A stretch of 64,000 nt of DNA, from NCBI GenBank assembly GCA_013407085.1, contig JACCGJ010023952.1, positions 1 through 64,000 on the forward strand, written 5' to 3'. This document shows, one piece after another, positions 43,801-56,949 of this stretch (within the stretch, counting starts at the first letter, position 1; the number at the start of each line of letters is the position of its first letter). The notes under the pieces were generated by a model. The model was not told where the DNA came from, made no database searches, and saw only the letters and a list, made by a program, of their open reading frames with translations. This DNA is from Atriophallophorus winterbourni. Lineage: Eukaryota; Platyhelminthes; Trematoda; Plagiorchiida; Microphallidae. Position numbers and translations under genes: made by a program.

Positions 43801-46800
43801 TTCTATTCTGCGTACATCTGCATACTTGCGTGCACTCAGGGTGTGAAACCTATTAAGTAGTCAAATAATCTTTTGGATAGTCAAAACTTTCAATGGAATG
43901 TAACTCTCGAATTAATCTATACTCGAAACCTGTGGTAACAATTAAAGTTGAACAAAAAATCACGACGGACATTTCAGCTTGATTGTTTATACTATTTTTT
44001 TTACTATCATAAAACTGTGTATTGTTTACTCTACAGTTCACTTTATAGTTTCTAACTCCTGTGTTCTATGTGAGTACTAAACACAAATTGTGTCTATCAA
44101 TCTAGATTCGATAAGCAATAACAAGCAAAATATACCATCCTTCCTGCATTTCCCTGTTTCGTGCGCCTGCATTCAAGTGCCCTCCAAATAATTGAACTTG
44201 TACATTTCGAATAAGTAGAGCAAGCAAACGAGAGAGAGAGAAAGATGATTTGAGAGAGTGGTGAGCATCTTCTGCTTCCATTCGCAAATCTCGAACCACG
44301 CACATCCGGGCGAGAAAACATTGATTGCGTTTTGTCCCCTTGTTTGCTCTCTAAACTGTCACGAATAGGAAATTCAGGATAATTTTTATGGTGATGACTT
44401 TATGTAAAAATCAAAGACAATGTTGATTGATTAGATTTTGAATGGCTGGAAAAATTAATGTTTAAATGTTTAATGTGGAAGTATGGCTTACAAATATTAC
44501 TTATTTCCTCACGTTAGATAAGTTTTTTCTCGACTAATTTGAATTCGAGAGTTGATAATTGTTTAAACCACTGGAAAATATCGAAGTGAGGTGACTTAAT
44601 AGGTGGATTTAGCAAAATATTCTCCGGTAATACATTTCAGGAGAATTAAATAGGGACTGCATGCAATCGAGGTTGGATATAAGCATGAATTTTGTAAAGT
44701 CTTTGGTTCAAAAAGTGGGTTTTCACTTGGCACAGAATCAGACTTAGTCTCTAAAGTGTTCAGTTGACTGGCAGCGAATGAGATACTGTATATCGTTGGC
44801 TAAAATAATTCACCTGTTCGAACTAACATATAATTATGAAGAGCGCGCTCTTCAAATCAACGATGCTTCAAATTAATTTTCCGAACACATTTTCATTTTT
44901 TCAGTCATCACGACATCTTTTGCGGGTGAAACTTTTTAACATGTTTAACATGTATGAGAAGGACATTTTATGTCCCGCACGATCGATCTATATTTCGAAC
45001 TATATGGATTTAGCTGCGCCGACCAGAAAAAGTCGAATAAAACGTAAATATCAATATTTTTAAAAATCGCATAACAAGACATTTCAGAAACTTCCATCTC
45101 ATCGCTTAATGCCGCTCTTCTACGTAACCGAAGCTGTTTTAGATTTGAATGCGACTGGCAATCTCAAACGTTCTCAGTAAACTTTAATCTTTTTCTCATA
45201 TTCTCATATACGTATTCCTAAACATGGTATGGTCAAATTAGTTTTCGTCGCTGGAAATTCGTTGAAACAAATATATATGTTTTTATCATCTTCTGTTAAT
45301 TGTCAGCAACCGTTTTCGGAATTTTTAAATATTTCGAGATCAACTGCTGATGTGGCGTGTGTTAGAATAAATCTCAATGTGGATTTTGGGAGGAAAGTTG
45401 AAGCGCCAACAAGAGTTTCATTCGAAAACAGAATAATAGATAAGCACTTGTGTGTGATTTTTGTCGAAAAATTTCAAATACATCAACATGTATACACTAT
45501 TTAAACTGCTCAAACTCTGGTCGAACTCTGGTTGAACCATAAGTCGATTACAACACTTAAATTTCTTCGGCACCTGCGTGATATATTTCGTCTGTTTTAA
45601 TGTTTCACCTGAAACATTTGTAAACAATATTCATCGTACATTTTGGTTAACGCATATTCTCATTGCGGAAAATGTTTTTATTTATGCATTTAACGAAGGA
45701 ATGTTCATTCCGTATATTTTAAAATACATATAAGGCAATCAGATATAAGAGTTCGTGATATGCTTTTACTGATGCCGTAGTTGTATAGTTCATACTCAAG
45801 AATAGATTCAATTGTTAATGAATTGCTTCTTGTTGTAGGCAACGGAACAATCAATGCGATATATACTAAGGTTCTTTGTAAAGTGCGTAAGGCAAATCTA
45901 ATCAACACTGCTGAAGATTCAAAGCTTGAACCGTGAACAAAATATCCATATTTGCAAGCTTTTCCATCATATGCACCCCACGTCGATTTCTGCTGTTTGT
46001 AGGAAAAGTAAGATCATAAGCGTTGTGTTTGAAACATCTTTTAATCCACCGATCGATAAGACTTTCAAGATTGTCATGTTCAAACACACGTCAATTCACT
46101 TGTGGATAGGGTAAAATCACTTTGCAATAATAAAATATCCAATAGACATAACCCCATCCACATGTATGTACATACAATTGAAGAGTTTGGTCGTATCAGC
46201 CATACCTTCAATGTTCAAGCAAACATATATCTCTTCCAACGATTCTGATTTCACGAATATAATAATTTACGTGCATCACTGGAGCTCACGTGTTTATATC
46301 AATCGCCACCAGCAGCCATATGTAGGGCATACACTTCACGCGCATGACAGGGTTTTTCTAAGTGTAGTTCGAACGAATACCGAACGTGTTTTATTTGTAA
46401 AATAAGAAATAATGGTCATTTGCTCCCGAACCTAGCAACAGAGAGAGAGAGAAAAGGATCTCATTCTAAAAGATTTGAATCAAGAATTCAACCTCTGGGT
46501 ACGGCGAAATCGCTCTCTAAATGCACTTCAATTAGCATCATATGAGTTTTCGTCAACTATGCATTTTATTAATTTAAATATTTCAAAGATCATGCAACTT
46601 ACAAGATGTGATAAGTTCTGCAATAATTACAAGCTGATTTTCATGGATTGACACACCTACGATCGCATTACAGTCATTTTGACGCTCCTGGATTTAGCCG
46701 GAAACGACCAAGTAGTAATTCTTGAGGTTAAACGAGAAGGTCCCAGGCCCCAAGTTCAAGATGCCGATCGACTGAGTAGCGTATATCAGTGCAATGGCAG

Positions 46801-49800
46801 CAGGATGGGATTTTCTGGAACCTAGAATGCAGATAACTACAAAGTGACTTGAATTATAAATCAGTATCCGTCGACTGGAGCGGGTTAACAATGACATCCA
46901 GAAGCAAATGTCTCGTCCAGCGTTCATTTCAATTGCAGTAAAACTCATTAAGAATCGAACACTCGACGCGAACAATATATCTGAAGTATTAATTCAGTGA
47001 TTATTATTTTGCCTGTTTTTCTGTCACATGTGTTTGTTTAACCAAGTAACAAAAGTCATGCTCGTATCATTCAAAATAAGTTCCGTTTGATATGAGGTAT
47101 AGCACTAACGTTTTATTAAGCCTTAGTGAACCGTTTCTTTTTCGTAAACAATATCAAAAATCATTTAGCAGCTATATTATGCTTTAAGCTGTTTTTCAGC
47201 AAATCCATTTGTAAAATGTTTCGTCGTGAACTTTAGTTGTTTTTCGTAGATTCCTCGTATACTATTTCAACTAAATTGCCATTTTCGTTCGCTAATTTCA
47301 ACGCATTTATCACTGTTCAGTTATAACGTCTTTCAAAACCCTTTTATAATTGTGCAATCGTTTATTGCACAGAGACTTTTCTGAAATTTGCTGCCATTTA
47401 CAGATAACCGGGCAGTAAATCGAAAAAGCTTTGGCGTCAATAAGTTAGACAAGGCTGAGATTTTAACCAAACACAGGCACATATGATAAATTGCTACACG
47501 CTGCTGCTATGTTAACATGCCGTTATTCGCTATCATTTAGGCAAGCTTGCAGTCATGTCAATATATGACATTTCTCCTAATTTCACTTAGCGTATGCTGT
47601 AGTAGTGGAGGATGAGTGCAGAGAACATAATTTCCAGACACTGGTATAGTATATAAGAAGTTTGACGATACAAGAGTAAAATTTTCGAGTCACCATGACG
47701 TTGTAATTTTCGTTCTATTCTAATTTGAACGCTTTTCAATCACACTTAGCACTAGACGTATTAAAAACAGTTAATTGTCAAATTTGAATATCACTTATAA
47801 CAGACTCACGAGTATGTCATCGTTTCGATTTCGGAGCAGCGTTTATATCCTGACTTTGAAAATGCTTATATTTTTATGATTACTAGACAAAATGTTGTGC
47901 AGTGACTCTCTGAGCATGTTTAAGTGTTCTTTCTGTTGGAAGATATGAGGTGAACGTATGGTCATTTACCATAACCTGAACGAAAAGTTCCGCCTACTGA
48001 AACATTTAATTAAACATCGGTCAAATTTCGAAGTATATTCACTTCATCCCTCATGAAATCCACATTCCGAACTTTGATAATTTTGTTCAAATTTTTCTTC
48101 AATTTTAATATACTTTCTCCAGAACGGTTTCATCACCCCGTATAAACCGATTTTTGAACAAAATTTGGAAGCGATGAAGTTGATTAACCTCGAGTCTTGT
48201 ACTTGCCTAAACAGGTTCACCATAGTGATGTCTAGATGGAAATATTCTTAGTGGAAAATGGTCTGCATGTAATTAATCACAAATAATTTGCGAGCAACAG
48301 CTTGTAAGGCCATGGATAGATAACCTCTAAAATGGTATTGACGGACAATCTTATCTCAGGTCATATGGAATTTAATACATATATCTTACGGTAGTGGGTT
48401 TTCTATCGAAATCATTGAATCTGTTAAATTTTAATATGCATGAAATTAAGTCATGATGTGCAAATAAATTCCGGCATACAATTATGCAAATAATTGTGAC
48501 TGAATTTGACCGAATAAAAATATTCGGTATATCTAATTCCTTTTATCCTTTTGTGTGACAAGTATATAAGTTAGTAATGGTATTTACTCTGAAGGAAATT
48601 AAATCAGCTGTACGAATGAAAGATTGTAGTTGAAAAATATTGTTTCAGCGGATTCTTTTGAACATAATATACTAAGTTTTAAATCTAATATTTCCAATTA
48701 GGGAATCTGAAGTATCTATTTTGTATCCCGGGTTATATTTTGTTGCTCTTTATTAAAATTCAACCGAATCTCTCCGTGACCGTTGATATTTAATCTGCCA
48801 ATACATCACCACAAATTCATATTCTCACCTTACCGTGATTTCAGCTTTCGAAGTCATTAAATTAAAAATTCAACTTAAAAATATGCATGAGTAATTTCTA
48901 GGGATCCCCGCGGTATATTGACGTGGAAAACGATTGTAGCAAATTCAATGCATAAAAGGTGTTTGGCAAACGTCTTGCTCTGAAATTTCGTAGAAGTGAC
49001 CGTCAATCAGAACGCGTAATTACAAACGATTCAATTTGAAAATTATTGTTTAACTTCTATACATATTATTCCATATATATTATTGCGACTTTTAGAGCTG
49101 AAGCAGGCACATTTTGATATATTTTTTATTCACGGATCGATAATCGACAGAAAAGACTGTATTCATAAATTAATCTAACCCCCATCGTGGCATCTTAAAA
49201 TATGTCCGGGAATTTTGACTGGGGCTGCCAAACATGTCAGACCACACTAATCATCCAACAATTCGCGCCATTACGTGAGCGATGCATCAGCGCCGCTCAA
49301 GTTGCGTTTGTGCGTGTGTGTTTAGGTTTGTCAGCCTGTGAACTTCAAAATGAACCATTCGAAACAGCTAAAACACTACGACGAGCCTGTCCAACACATC
49401 CATAAATTTAGGACACATCTTTTCAGATGATTTACGACCTGTTTTCGCGAATTGAAAGGCACAATTTTATTAGGCGACAAATTCATAGCAAGTAAGCTGT
49501 AGATCAAATAAACAGCTGATTAGAGGAATGAATTTGTAACTCGTGTTTTATGTGTGAGGCATTTGAAATTCGGTCTCGGCAATTGCCTCCTATTTTAGAC
49601 TGATTTGGTGCGCACCAATAAAAATTACATTATCGATTTCTAACCAGATGAAAGGTGATAGAATAAGTTCAATCAAACTGAATTTTCATTGTTTAAACGA
49701 TCAAAAGTGAATCTTAATGAACTCTGATTTGGTATGCAAATCAAGATAATAGCTGAAATGATTTTGTGCTGCCGTAATCATCCCATGATTTCTAAAGCAT

Positions 49801-50179
49801 ATGCATTTGCTGTTTATTCCGTACCATGCGAATAGGAGGAGTGCTATCGTCTGAAGTTTCACTCTCATCGCGCAAATATTGTTGACTTCCATTGGTAGAT
49901 CTTTAACTATAAATTACATCGCATGCGCATGATTATCATATACTTCACTCTCAGTTCGGTCCAGGTGGCACAGGACGGAATGTGACAGAGTCGCCACACG
50001 GAAGAGCATCCGCCACATCCAACAATATCTTCACGAATGCTTTCTGATATGATAGTATTTGGAATACGAAAGATAAACTCCACTCACCTATTGGCTTGTA
50101 GAGACATTAGTGTCTTCCTAAGACAATATGAAGATTATGCCAACTATCTAATAATGGATAAGAATTTGAGAATAAAACA
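37831..50179. other. Long AT-rich region without recognisable genes
   Basis: About 12.3 kb that could be intron or intergenic DNA. No LINE, hammerhead or transposase motif was found. Open frames that I looked at and could not identify: 40642-40872 (+), 42747-42950 (+), 43097-43405 (+) with a hydrophobic antisense frame 43156-43473, 43570-43860 (+), 44097-44321 (-), and 49202-49405 (+, cysteine-containing). Short GA runs sit at about 44230-44243 and 46440-46453. None has convincing splice sites or homology. Confidence 0.4.
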
Positions 50180-51030
50180 GGCCACACAATCAAGTCCCTT
50201 TTTGAAACCCTCTATTGAAGTTGAACATACAACACCTTTGGGGAGACGATGCCATTAATTTACTACCCTGCCAGTAAATAAGTGCATACAAACATTGGTG
50301 CTGACATGTCGCTCTGTCCGTTAAATGGTTGATCTCGTGTACACTCAGTGCGAGAGCATAAGTATCGCTGTAATAGACATCACTGAATCTCATCATAGTT
50401 TTGAAGCTTCCAATCAGATCCACTAGTAGACCACCTCTTTTCAGTGAGAAGAGATCAAACCTGAGAAAAATTTAATCAATGACCAACTCGATTGCCATTC
50501 AGTCGTACAATTGACTAGGCTCTGAACACATTCAAGCTTGCAATTTTACCAGGTAGGGTGACTATGCTTGAACACAATACTCGAGAAGCGAACTCACGAC
50601 TGCTTTGCATAATGGTATGGAAACTTCCGGGGAAACTGCAAGATAAAACTGATTAAACACGCATTAAACAGCAGCCATAAATTGATCAGCCCATTTAAAG
50701 TCCGCTGAAACCTCAATACGTAAGTCACACACCGTTGGCACCATAATTATATCCAGTATATCTTTTGGCAAATGAAACATCAAGGTTTTTAGCGACTATG
50801 GACAAGAGATAACGGTTTTTAATGTTAACTGGTAGATCCTGTGTACCAGACCACTTGATGGTCTTTTCGACATCCTCAAGAAGATCCTTTCTATCCAGTG
50901 ACCCGATACAACTAACTGCTCCCGCAAAAATATTAACGAGACACATGAGCGAAGCTGCCAAGTCATCGATGAAAATGAGGTAAGGTAGCGGTCCAAGTAC
51001 CGTGTCACCTAACAATGAGTTTAAAATTTT
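50180..51030 (-). mobile_element. CR1/Jockey-like LINE fragment, old copy
   Basis: The minus strand encodes TVLGPLPYLIFIDDLAASLM and FAGA in place of FADD, then EDVEKTIKWSGTQDLPVN, the equivalent of the LQ.DL..L..WS....L segment. At the far end (about 50252-50170) WHRLPKGVVCSTSIEGFKKG matches the C-terminal WN.LP..VV...S...FK..LD motif. The middle is eroded. It is more diverged from the other LINEs than they are from each other and so probably belongs to an older lineage. Confidence 0.7.
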
Positions 51031-51469
51031 TGTTAATAACCAGCTATCTTATAACTTACTAAAATTTACACAGTACCTGATCGGCATCGTTTATATGGTA
51101 TTGGCGTAGTCTCTGTTCAAATACCCAAAGCAGCACACGCACTGATCTACAGACTAAAAATGACACATGGCATGATAACTTTAAAGTGAACCGTAATGTA
51201 AAACGTTTACCAACTTCGCAGGTTTAATGTTGTGTTGTCATGTCACCCTTAGTAAAGGGTTTTTACCGCAAGTGTGGCCATCCAAAAGGATGTCTTCCTA
51301 CCTCCTAATAATTAGATTATTTTAATAACGATAAATTTCCGTTCTATTAATAGGACAGAGCCAGAGTATCGACGCTGATACGGTAAAATGATTATGATCA
51401 GCAAAGGAGAATGAGAGGCTAGCTTATCATTATATATAAATTATAAGATTCCTGATATTTTTCCGATCT
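51031..51469. other. No gene recognised
   Basis: About 440 bp between two decayed LINEs. Nothing recognised. Confidence 0.3.
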
Positions 51470-52200
51470 CTGAATGAGAACAACTGGCAATCTCCGACGT
51501 CGTGATTGTCTGCTGGATAACCATCACACTACAAACAGAACTGCCACAGGTTTTTCATTGTTTAATTTGCTACTTGTAGCTTTAGTAAACTCTACGAGTT
51601 ATTGTAAAGCCGTTTGCGTTTTCAACCATAAATCTCAACTTTTGAATCTTGAACGATGACATCTCTAGTACTAGTTTCAGTGTCTAAAGACATATTATCA
51701 GGGACAATAGAACCGATATATGTAAAATGACTGCCACTGACAGACGAAAACCATTGACTGATTTTTCACTTGAGCGTGAGCAATGATGACTGTATTGTCG
51801 ACAAAGAATGAGTTACTAACAAAAAACTCGATGATGACTTTCCTTATTGGGCTTTCTAACAATTCAGATAGAAAAACTTACCGATTTAAGATACATCCTT
51901 ACTATCTTCGTCCTAAAAGTAAGTTGTAGCAGCAGTTGTAGCAGTGCGTGTAAGTAAAAATTTAGTGTACTTCTTCTGAGGAAATTCGATCATCTGAATC
52001 GGAGCCCTTGAAATGTAATGACCCTTAATGTCAGATTAGCAAGAACTAACGAGTATAAGGAGTCTTGAGGGGCAAGCCCACAACCTGATCGATATTTCTC
52101 AATAAGAATGTCGTTTAAGAATTTGCCTGGACGTTATTCAGTAAACTTATTAACTGCCGAACGTCTATCCGTCTCTGGAGGTTTCGTTGTGGTTGATAAC
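51470..52200 (-). pseudogene. RTE/L1-like LINE fragment, related to 8450-10720
   Basis: The minus strand gives SFFVDNTVIIAHAQVKNQS (equivalent to LLFADDAAFIAHSQENLQS, with FADD changed to FVDN), then SHFTYIGSIVPDNMSLDTET (equivalent to HHFTLLGSTIADNFSLDTEI). An upstream-equivalent part may extend to 52200. Many stops. A third copy of this family in the window, all on the minus strand. Confidence 0.65.
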
Positions 52201-52439
52201 GGTAGCCTTACCCATTAATGGGTATAGCCACAAGACTGTAGAGTTTTAAAATTAGAATATTTTCCCTCAGGAGCAAACTGGTATCTAGACGCAAGTCTAC
52301 TGCATTGTTCAGGGGATACTTGGATAGTTCAAGGAAGCAAAAAATAATAGACTAACTTGTGTCTTTGCGCAATTTACCTCGTAAGATAGCTGCGTAATAA
52401 GTGTAAAATGTGAATCAAACTTATAGCAATGTAAAGTGA
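52201..52439. other. Unassigned spacer
   Basis: No feature recognised. Confidence 0.3.
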
Positions 52440-52578
52440 TATGTTGCTCACATCCCCAAAATTAGCGCCTTGAGTGCTTGACCAGGAATCACTATGTGAT
52501 TCTGTGTTTTAACATCGTGGTTCGTTGTACGAACCCTATGCAACAGTGGTATTCAAGTATCACCTTGTTTATCACAAT
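52440..52578 (+). repeat. Hammerhead-repeat (retrozyme-like) fragment, family 1
   Basis: Lower half of the 241-bp unit: TTGCTCACATCCCCAAAATT, TGCTTGACCAGGAATCACTA, TGTGATTCTG, AACATCGTGGTTC, CCCTATGCAACAGTGG, ending CACCTTGTTTA at about 52571. It begins after the ribozyme core and ends at the same TTGTTT point as the array at 36832. Confidence 0.8.
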
Positions 52579-54856
52579 GTACGTTTTAAAAAATGACTGT
52601 GAAAATAAAATCAAACGCTTCGGGGTCGCGGCGATGGTCTGCTCCTTCTGCTCCTCCATCGAATCCCATTCTGAGATTTACGAACTCGAAGCATGAGGGA
52701 CGAAATGACAGTGCATTAGACAGATTTTCATGTACGTTTCGGTGTTAATTGCTTTCGTACACAACCACCTATATAATTGATCTTGTGTCGGATTTTAAAT
52801 CGCAATAATTTCACAATTATTTTAAAATGAGTTGAAATTTAACTATTAACCTGAACTCAATTTTGCGTAACGTAGTAAAGGTGGAGTGTCTACAGGCAAA
52901 CTTGAATTTATTCTCGTGTTAGCGCTAACTAATTAGTGCAATTCTGAATAAAATTGTAATGAACATAGGTTAAACTCCTGAATAGTAGTTTTCAGCTGAT
53001 GAATACAAATTGCGAGGAATCGGTAACACAGTAAAATCACAAGGGATATGAACGTATTCTGAGCTTTTCGATTTATACATTTCCAAATATAATGCTATAA
53101 AAACTCGAAATGTAACGTGAAATGCATGCACTTTCCGTCCAAATTTTGTAAACAATTGCTCGATGGTATAAGAAGTTATGTGAATGAATAATTCTTCTCC
53201 GTTTCTTAGCAATATTTGACACAGAACCTAATCTAACCATCAGATCAATAATATATAATCCAAAATAATCGAATCTCATGACAGATTATATATGTCAGAA
53301 TTCAACATATATTTATATGCAAGGTAAATTTGGCTGTTTTTGTTCGTTTCAGAAGTACAAGAAAACATTTATATAATTCGCTTAGCGTTTAGGAATAATC
53401 TTTCTACACCACAGAACATCTATGTGTGGAATTTTGGAAGGAACAAAATGAGATTATAAGAAAAAATCATTCAAACACATTTTTACTTCGTTTTTTCTGC
53501 GGTGATAATTCAACGAAACGTTCGTTACCCAATGCGATATTTTCACCAATCATAATTCACTGTAAGTTACGATATTCAACGGATTTGAATAAAATAAATT
53601 TAAGCTGCTTTGCTTTTCAAACGGTTCACGAAGTAGATTGATCTATGCGATGTTTTCGTGTAGTCTGTCATACCATCGGTAGATAACTAGATTTATCGCT
53701 GTTACGATACGAATCGAATATTTTAGTTTAATTTGATTCAGTGAAAATGAAGCAATGATTTCGATTGGAAACTGCAACATTGTTGTAACTACTGAAATGA
53801 AATTCATTTATTTTTTCTGAAAGAGCTACCTGAAAACAATTACAATGGAAAAGACAACAAAATTAATCAACCTAGTTTACGCACAAAGTTTCAAGGTCAG
53901 TTTTTCTAATTAAGGTTAAATGAAACAGATTTTACGCCAAAACTTTCAATAAATTATACCGGAACGTGAATGGTGGTTAATAATCATTCTCTCGGCAGTT
54001 TCTTTATCCTTACGTGCAAATATAATTTGTTGTAAACGAATTCTGTCTTATGATAATGAGCGGAAATACCTGCAAGTCACACGACACTCAACATATGTTG
54101 ACTAATTAATGAATTTCATTTAGACACTGTATAATCAGAAAATCAAAGAATATGACCTACAAACTTCAGACTGCTTTCCAAGCTTGCCCAAATTTTTTGA
54201 TATACCACTAGTTCAACGTCATTATTTTAAAGAAGCCGATCAGCCAATTATATCAGAAAACGATTCCGTCAATCTATCAGTCTAATTAAATTTTATTAAC
54301 CATCAATATCGATTGAGCTGGAAGACTTATTTCAAATTTTATCCATCCTAAAAAAAATTCAGACTGAAGTCAAACAAATAACTTGAAGTTGCTAATTATA
54401 ACCCAAAATTCTCACCTGAGGCAAAATGTTATCGAAAATCGCTCATTCTATGTAGTGAAAAATTTCAAAATTTATAATTATGGTGGTTAAGAACAAATTT
54501 CAAACATGTCTGTTGAGTAAAATCATATTTGTGAGTGAGAGGATGTTAGCACACCCCCAAAATAGACACATTTGTATTTGAAAATATCCACAGATAAAAC
54601 AGGAATAAGCGTTCATTTCGAAAAAAATGGATTGCAGTACTCGCCCAATCGCTTAAAACACTTAGTCGAAGATCTCTCACATAAAACAGTGAACTTTTAG
54701 TTGCGAACGATGAGTTTTGTTCCTAGTACTGCTAATCATAAAAATGAAACAAGTTATTAACTTAAAATTTCGTTTCACACGAGCTTTAGTCTGTACGTTT
54801 ACACAAAGCCGTCTTGTCGAAAATGCAATTTGAGAGAGAAAACAATGATTTGCCTT
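52579..54856. other. No gene recognised
   Basis: AT-rich, 2.3 kb. A GC-rich island at about 52617-52690 lies in a 72-codon frame that starts in the repeat. It has no motif. Confidence 0.35.
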
Positions 54857-54983
54857 TCAAACGTGTTCGTCACTATTGGATAAGGTTAGTACGACCAACC
54901 TGTTTAATCACGTGTCCACGCACATGTAGACACGATTTAAAACCATGATCATGAATAAAAATGCTCATTTGTATGCATGATCA

Positions 54984-55036
54984 TCAAACACACAACCAAG
55001 ATCGGTTTCGTTCTGTTTGCACTCATCAGATAGGGA
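54984..55036 (-). ncRNA. Hammerhead ribozyme core, family 2 (inverted unit)
   Basis: On the minus strand: CCCTAT, CTGATGA (55023-55029), GTGC-AAACA-GAAC with one mismatch in stem II, GAAA, CCGA, TC, TTGG. It keeps the CTGATGA, GAAA and UC boxes intact; stem I is partly lost. Confidence 0.65.
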
Positions 55037-55243
55037 CAGCAAGATCAAGATTCGCATGAGTTTGAAACAGTAGATGATTGGTTATCAAGTAACGCTTGTA
55101 TGCCACTGTTGGAGAACGTTGGTACATGTTTTGGCATACGTGATTGAACCGGTTGATCGTACCAAACTCATCCAACAGCGCAAGCGCACCTTGTTTTCCA
55201 TGCTTCTCTTGTTCCGTTGCTTCATCCGTATGTGGATCATGAT

Positions 55244-55282
55244 TTCTACCTGATGAGTACAAACCGCACAAACTAGTCGCAA
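55244..55282 (+). ncRNA. Decayed hammerhead ribozyme core, family 2
   Basis: CTGATGA (55250-55256), GTAC-AAACC-GCAC, AAAC (the G of GAAA is missing), TAGTC. Likely inactive. Confidence 0.55.
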
Positions 55283-55300
55283 CGTGTGTGTGCGTGATGG

Positions 55301-56375
55301 AAATGCATGCAGATGAGCAGCTTTGAAATTATTTTTGAAAACATTCTGCTACTTGTCATCAAACCACGTACACGTATCATGGCATAGAAACGTACTTGAG
55401 AGTAACTAAATTGATCGGTTAGTTTGGTTAAAGCATGCATACTACCACGCCCGTCCCATTGAGTGGATAGTTCGGGTCATGCAAATTTCCAGAAAATATA
55501 GCTATACGCTTACTGTACAGTAATGATATGTAATTTTCAAGCTACTTGGTACTTGAACGTACTGTTTCAATATGATGAGTGCTATCACCAAGATACTGGC
55601 TGTGGTATTCGCTGGGGAACATAACAAAAGGTTTATTCAGAGAGAGTTCATTCTTGGTCACTTTTCTATTGTGCCCCGAGACCACTGGATCACTGAGTGG
55701 TGGTTCGAATTGAAACCATTTATAATATTATTCTTTCTAACAAAAATTAATTTTGTTTTAATTGTAACTTTCGGTATTGCCACAAATCTATAAAATTTAT
55801 TTGATGACCATAGATTTTATCTTTGCGGATCAGTTGCCACCGAAACAAGGTAGACTTTGATTATTTTTATCAATTTTTATGTGTTTTATGTAGCATGTAT
55901 GCTTATTAACCGCATACACTTTGAGAAAGTTGTTGTGCATACTGTGTACTTGAGTACCGTGTGACTTCTGTATAAAACATTAATATGAAGCTGAACTTTC
56001 GAATATTTTCGAATAAAGATTTTGGCTTCCTAATCTTCTTCAAGGTTTTGTGTTAGACCATGTAACACTTTGTAAATGGTTCGGCTGTTCGCAAGAATTT
56101 GATTAACACATGAAAGCTTAGCATGTACGTTGAACCTCACTTCACTGAATAAACTAATGATGCTACTTCTTTCTTTTCTATTTCTTGTTTTTAATCGAAT
56201 GATTTGTCAGAAATACCATAAGCCAAATGATCATCATTAGGCAGAAGTCGCACTCGAAGCTATCGAAACAGTTATATCATTTCCAAACACCTACTATGCG
56301 ATAAATTATCAGGCTTCTATTAGCAATCTTCATGCTCGTAGTATGGAGTTGAAGTGTTTTAGCGATGAGAGCTAA
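55301..56375. other. No gene recognised
   Basis: Possible worn hammerhead-repeat sequence to about 55600, then AT-rich DNA with an unrecognised 73-codon frame at 55572-55793. Confidence 0.35.
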
Positions 56376-56559
56376 TCACGAGATTTCGAATAAAATACAG
56401 AACTCTACCCTCCGAGAGCAAGGAGCGCCGAAAAGATCGAGGACGACCCTTGTGAGCTCGTAAGATTTCGGGTTTCGGATTAACTGCATTAAAATGGTTC
56501 GAATGACAACATCTTCGGAAGAAAATAAACAACATCTTCTATAAGAAAATGAACAATAC

Positions 56560-56800
56560 CAGCCGCAATCGAATGATATGTAATTCGTCAATGTCGGCCA
56601 AACGAGCCTTGCATGGCGAGGGCTCGAATTGTACCGGTTGGAGCGGTTGGCTAATCAGACCGAAGTGACAACCCGGACAGCCATGTTGAGGATCAGGGTT
56701 GTGATTGTTTGTATTGCCTATATAAAATAGGCTTGTGTTTTTTGTCTTGTTCGTAATAAATGTCTTTGACCAATCGGCTTCTCTTGTTTTGTGGCTATCG
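56560..56800 (+). repeat. Candidate solo LTR or promoter/poly(A) block
   Basis: A GC-richer block holding a TATA-like TATATAAAAT at about 56718-56727 and AATAAA at about 56755-56760, a spacing like the U3-R region of a compact LTR. It is followed by TTTTGTGGCTATCGTGGGTG, in which TGG...GGGTGAACG could be a primer-binding site. No second copy or internal region of an LTR element is present in the window, and the boundaries are guessed. Confidence 0.3.
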
Positions 56801-56949
56801 TGGGTGAACGCGATTAGCGTTAAACTGGTCGACCTCAGGGATGAAACGAGACGCAATCATTGTGAATGCGTGAGACGCGCGGGGTACGTGGTTGGACCGA
56901 TGTAACCGAAATGTGATAATGGGTCGGATGTGACCTAGCTGTCACTTGT

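Larger units (their letters stand above)
54857..55300. mobile_element. Retrozyme-like inverted pair, family 2
   Basis: A minus-strand unit (54857 to about 55128) is head-to-head with a plus-strand unit (about 55128-55300). The minus unit's outer end, GTTCGTCACTATTGGATAAG preceded by TTTCAAACGT, corresponds to the unit point TTGTTTA seen at other termini. The plus unit reads TTGGCATACGTGATTGAACC, GGTTGATCGTACCAAACTC, ATCCAACAG and enters a core at 55250. Both units carry a recognisable CTGATGA. The layout is the same as in the family-1 array: one inverted unit leading the forward ones. A possible third, very worn unit runs to about 55600 (ATGATGAGTGCTATCACC). Confidence 0.7.

Noticed and set aside
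44097..44321. Two overlapping minus-strand frames next to a GA run
   Set aside because: Possibly a dispersed repeat, but no second copy in the window and no domain to support a gene.
49202..49405. Cysteine-containing 67-codon frame as an exon
   Set aside because: Balanced composition but no convincing splice sites or recognised domain.
52984..53020. CTGATGA at 52996 as another hammerhead
   Set aside because: No following stem II and GAAA in register.
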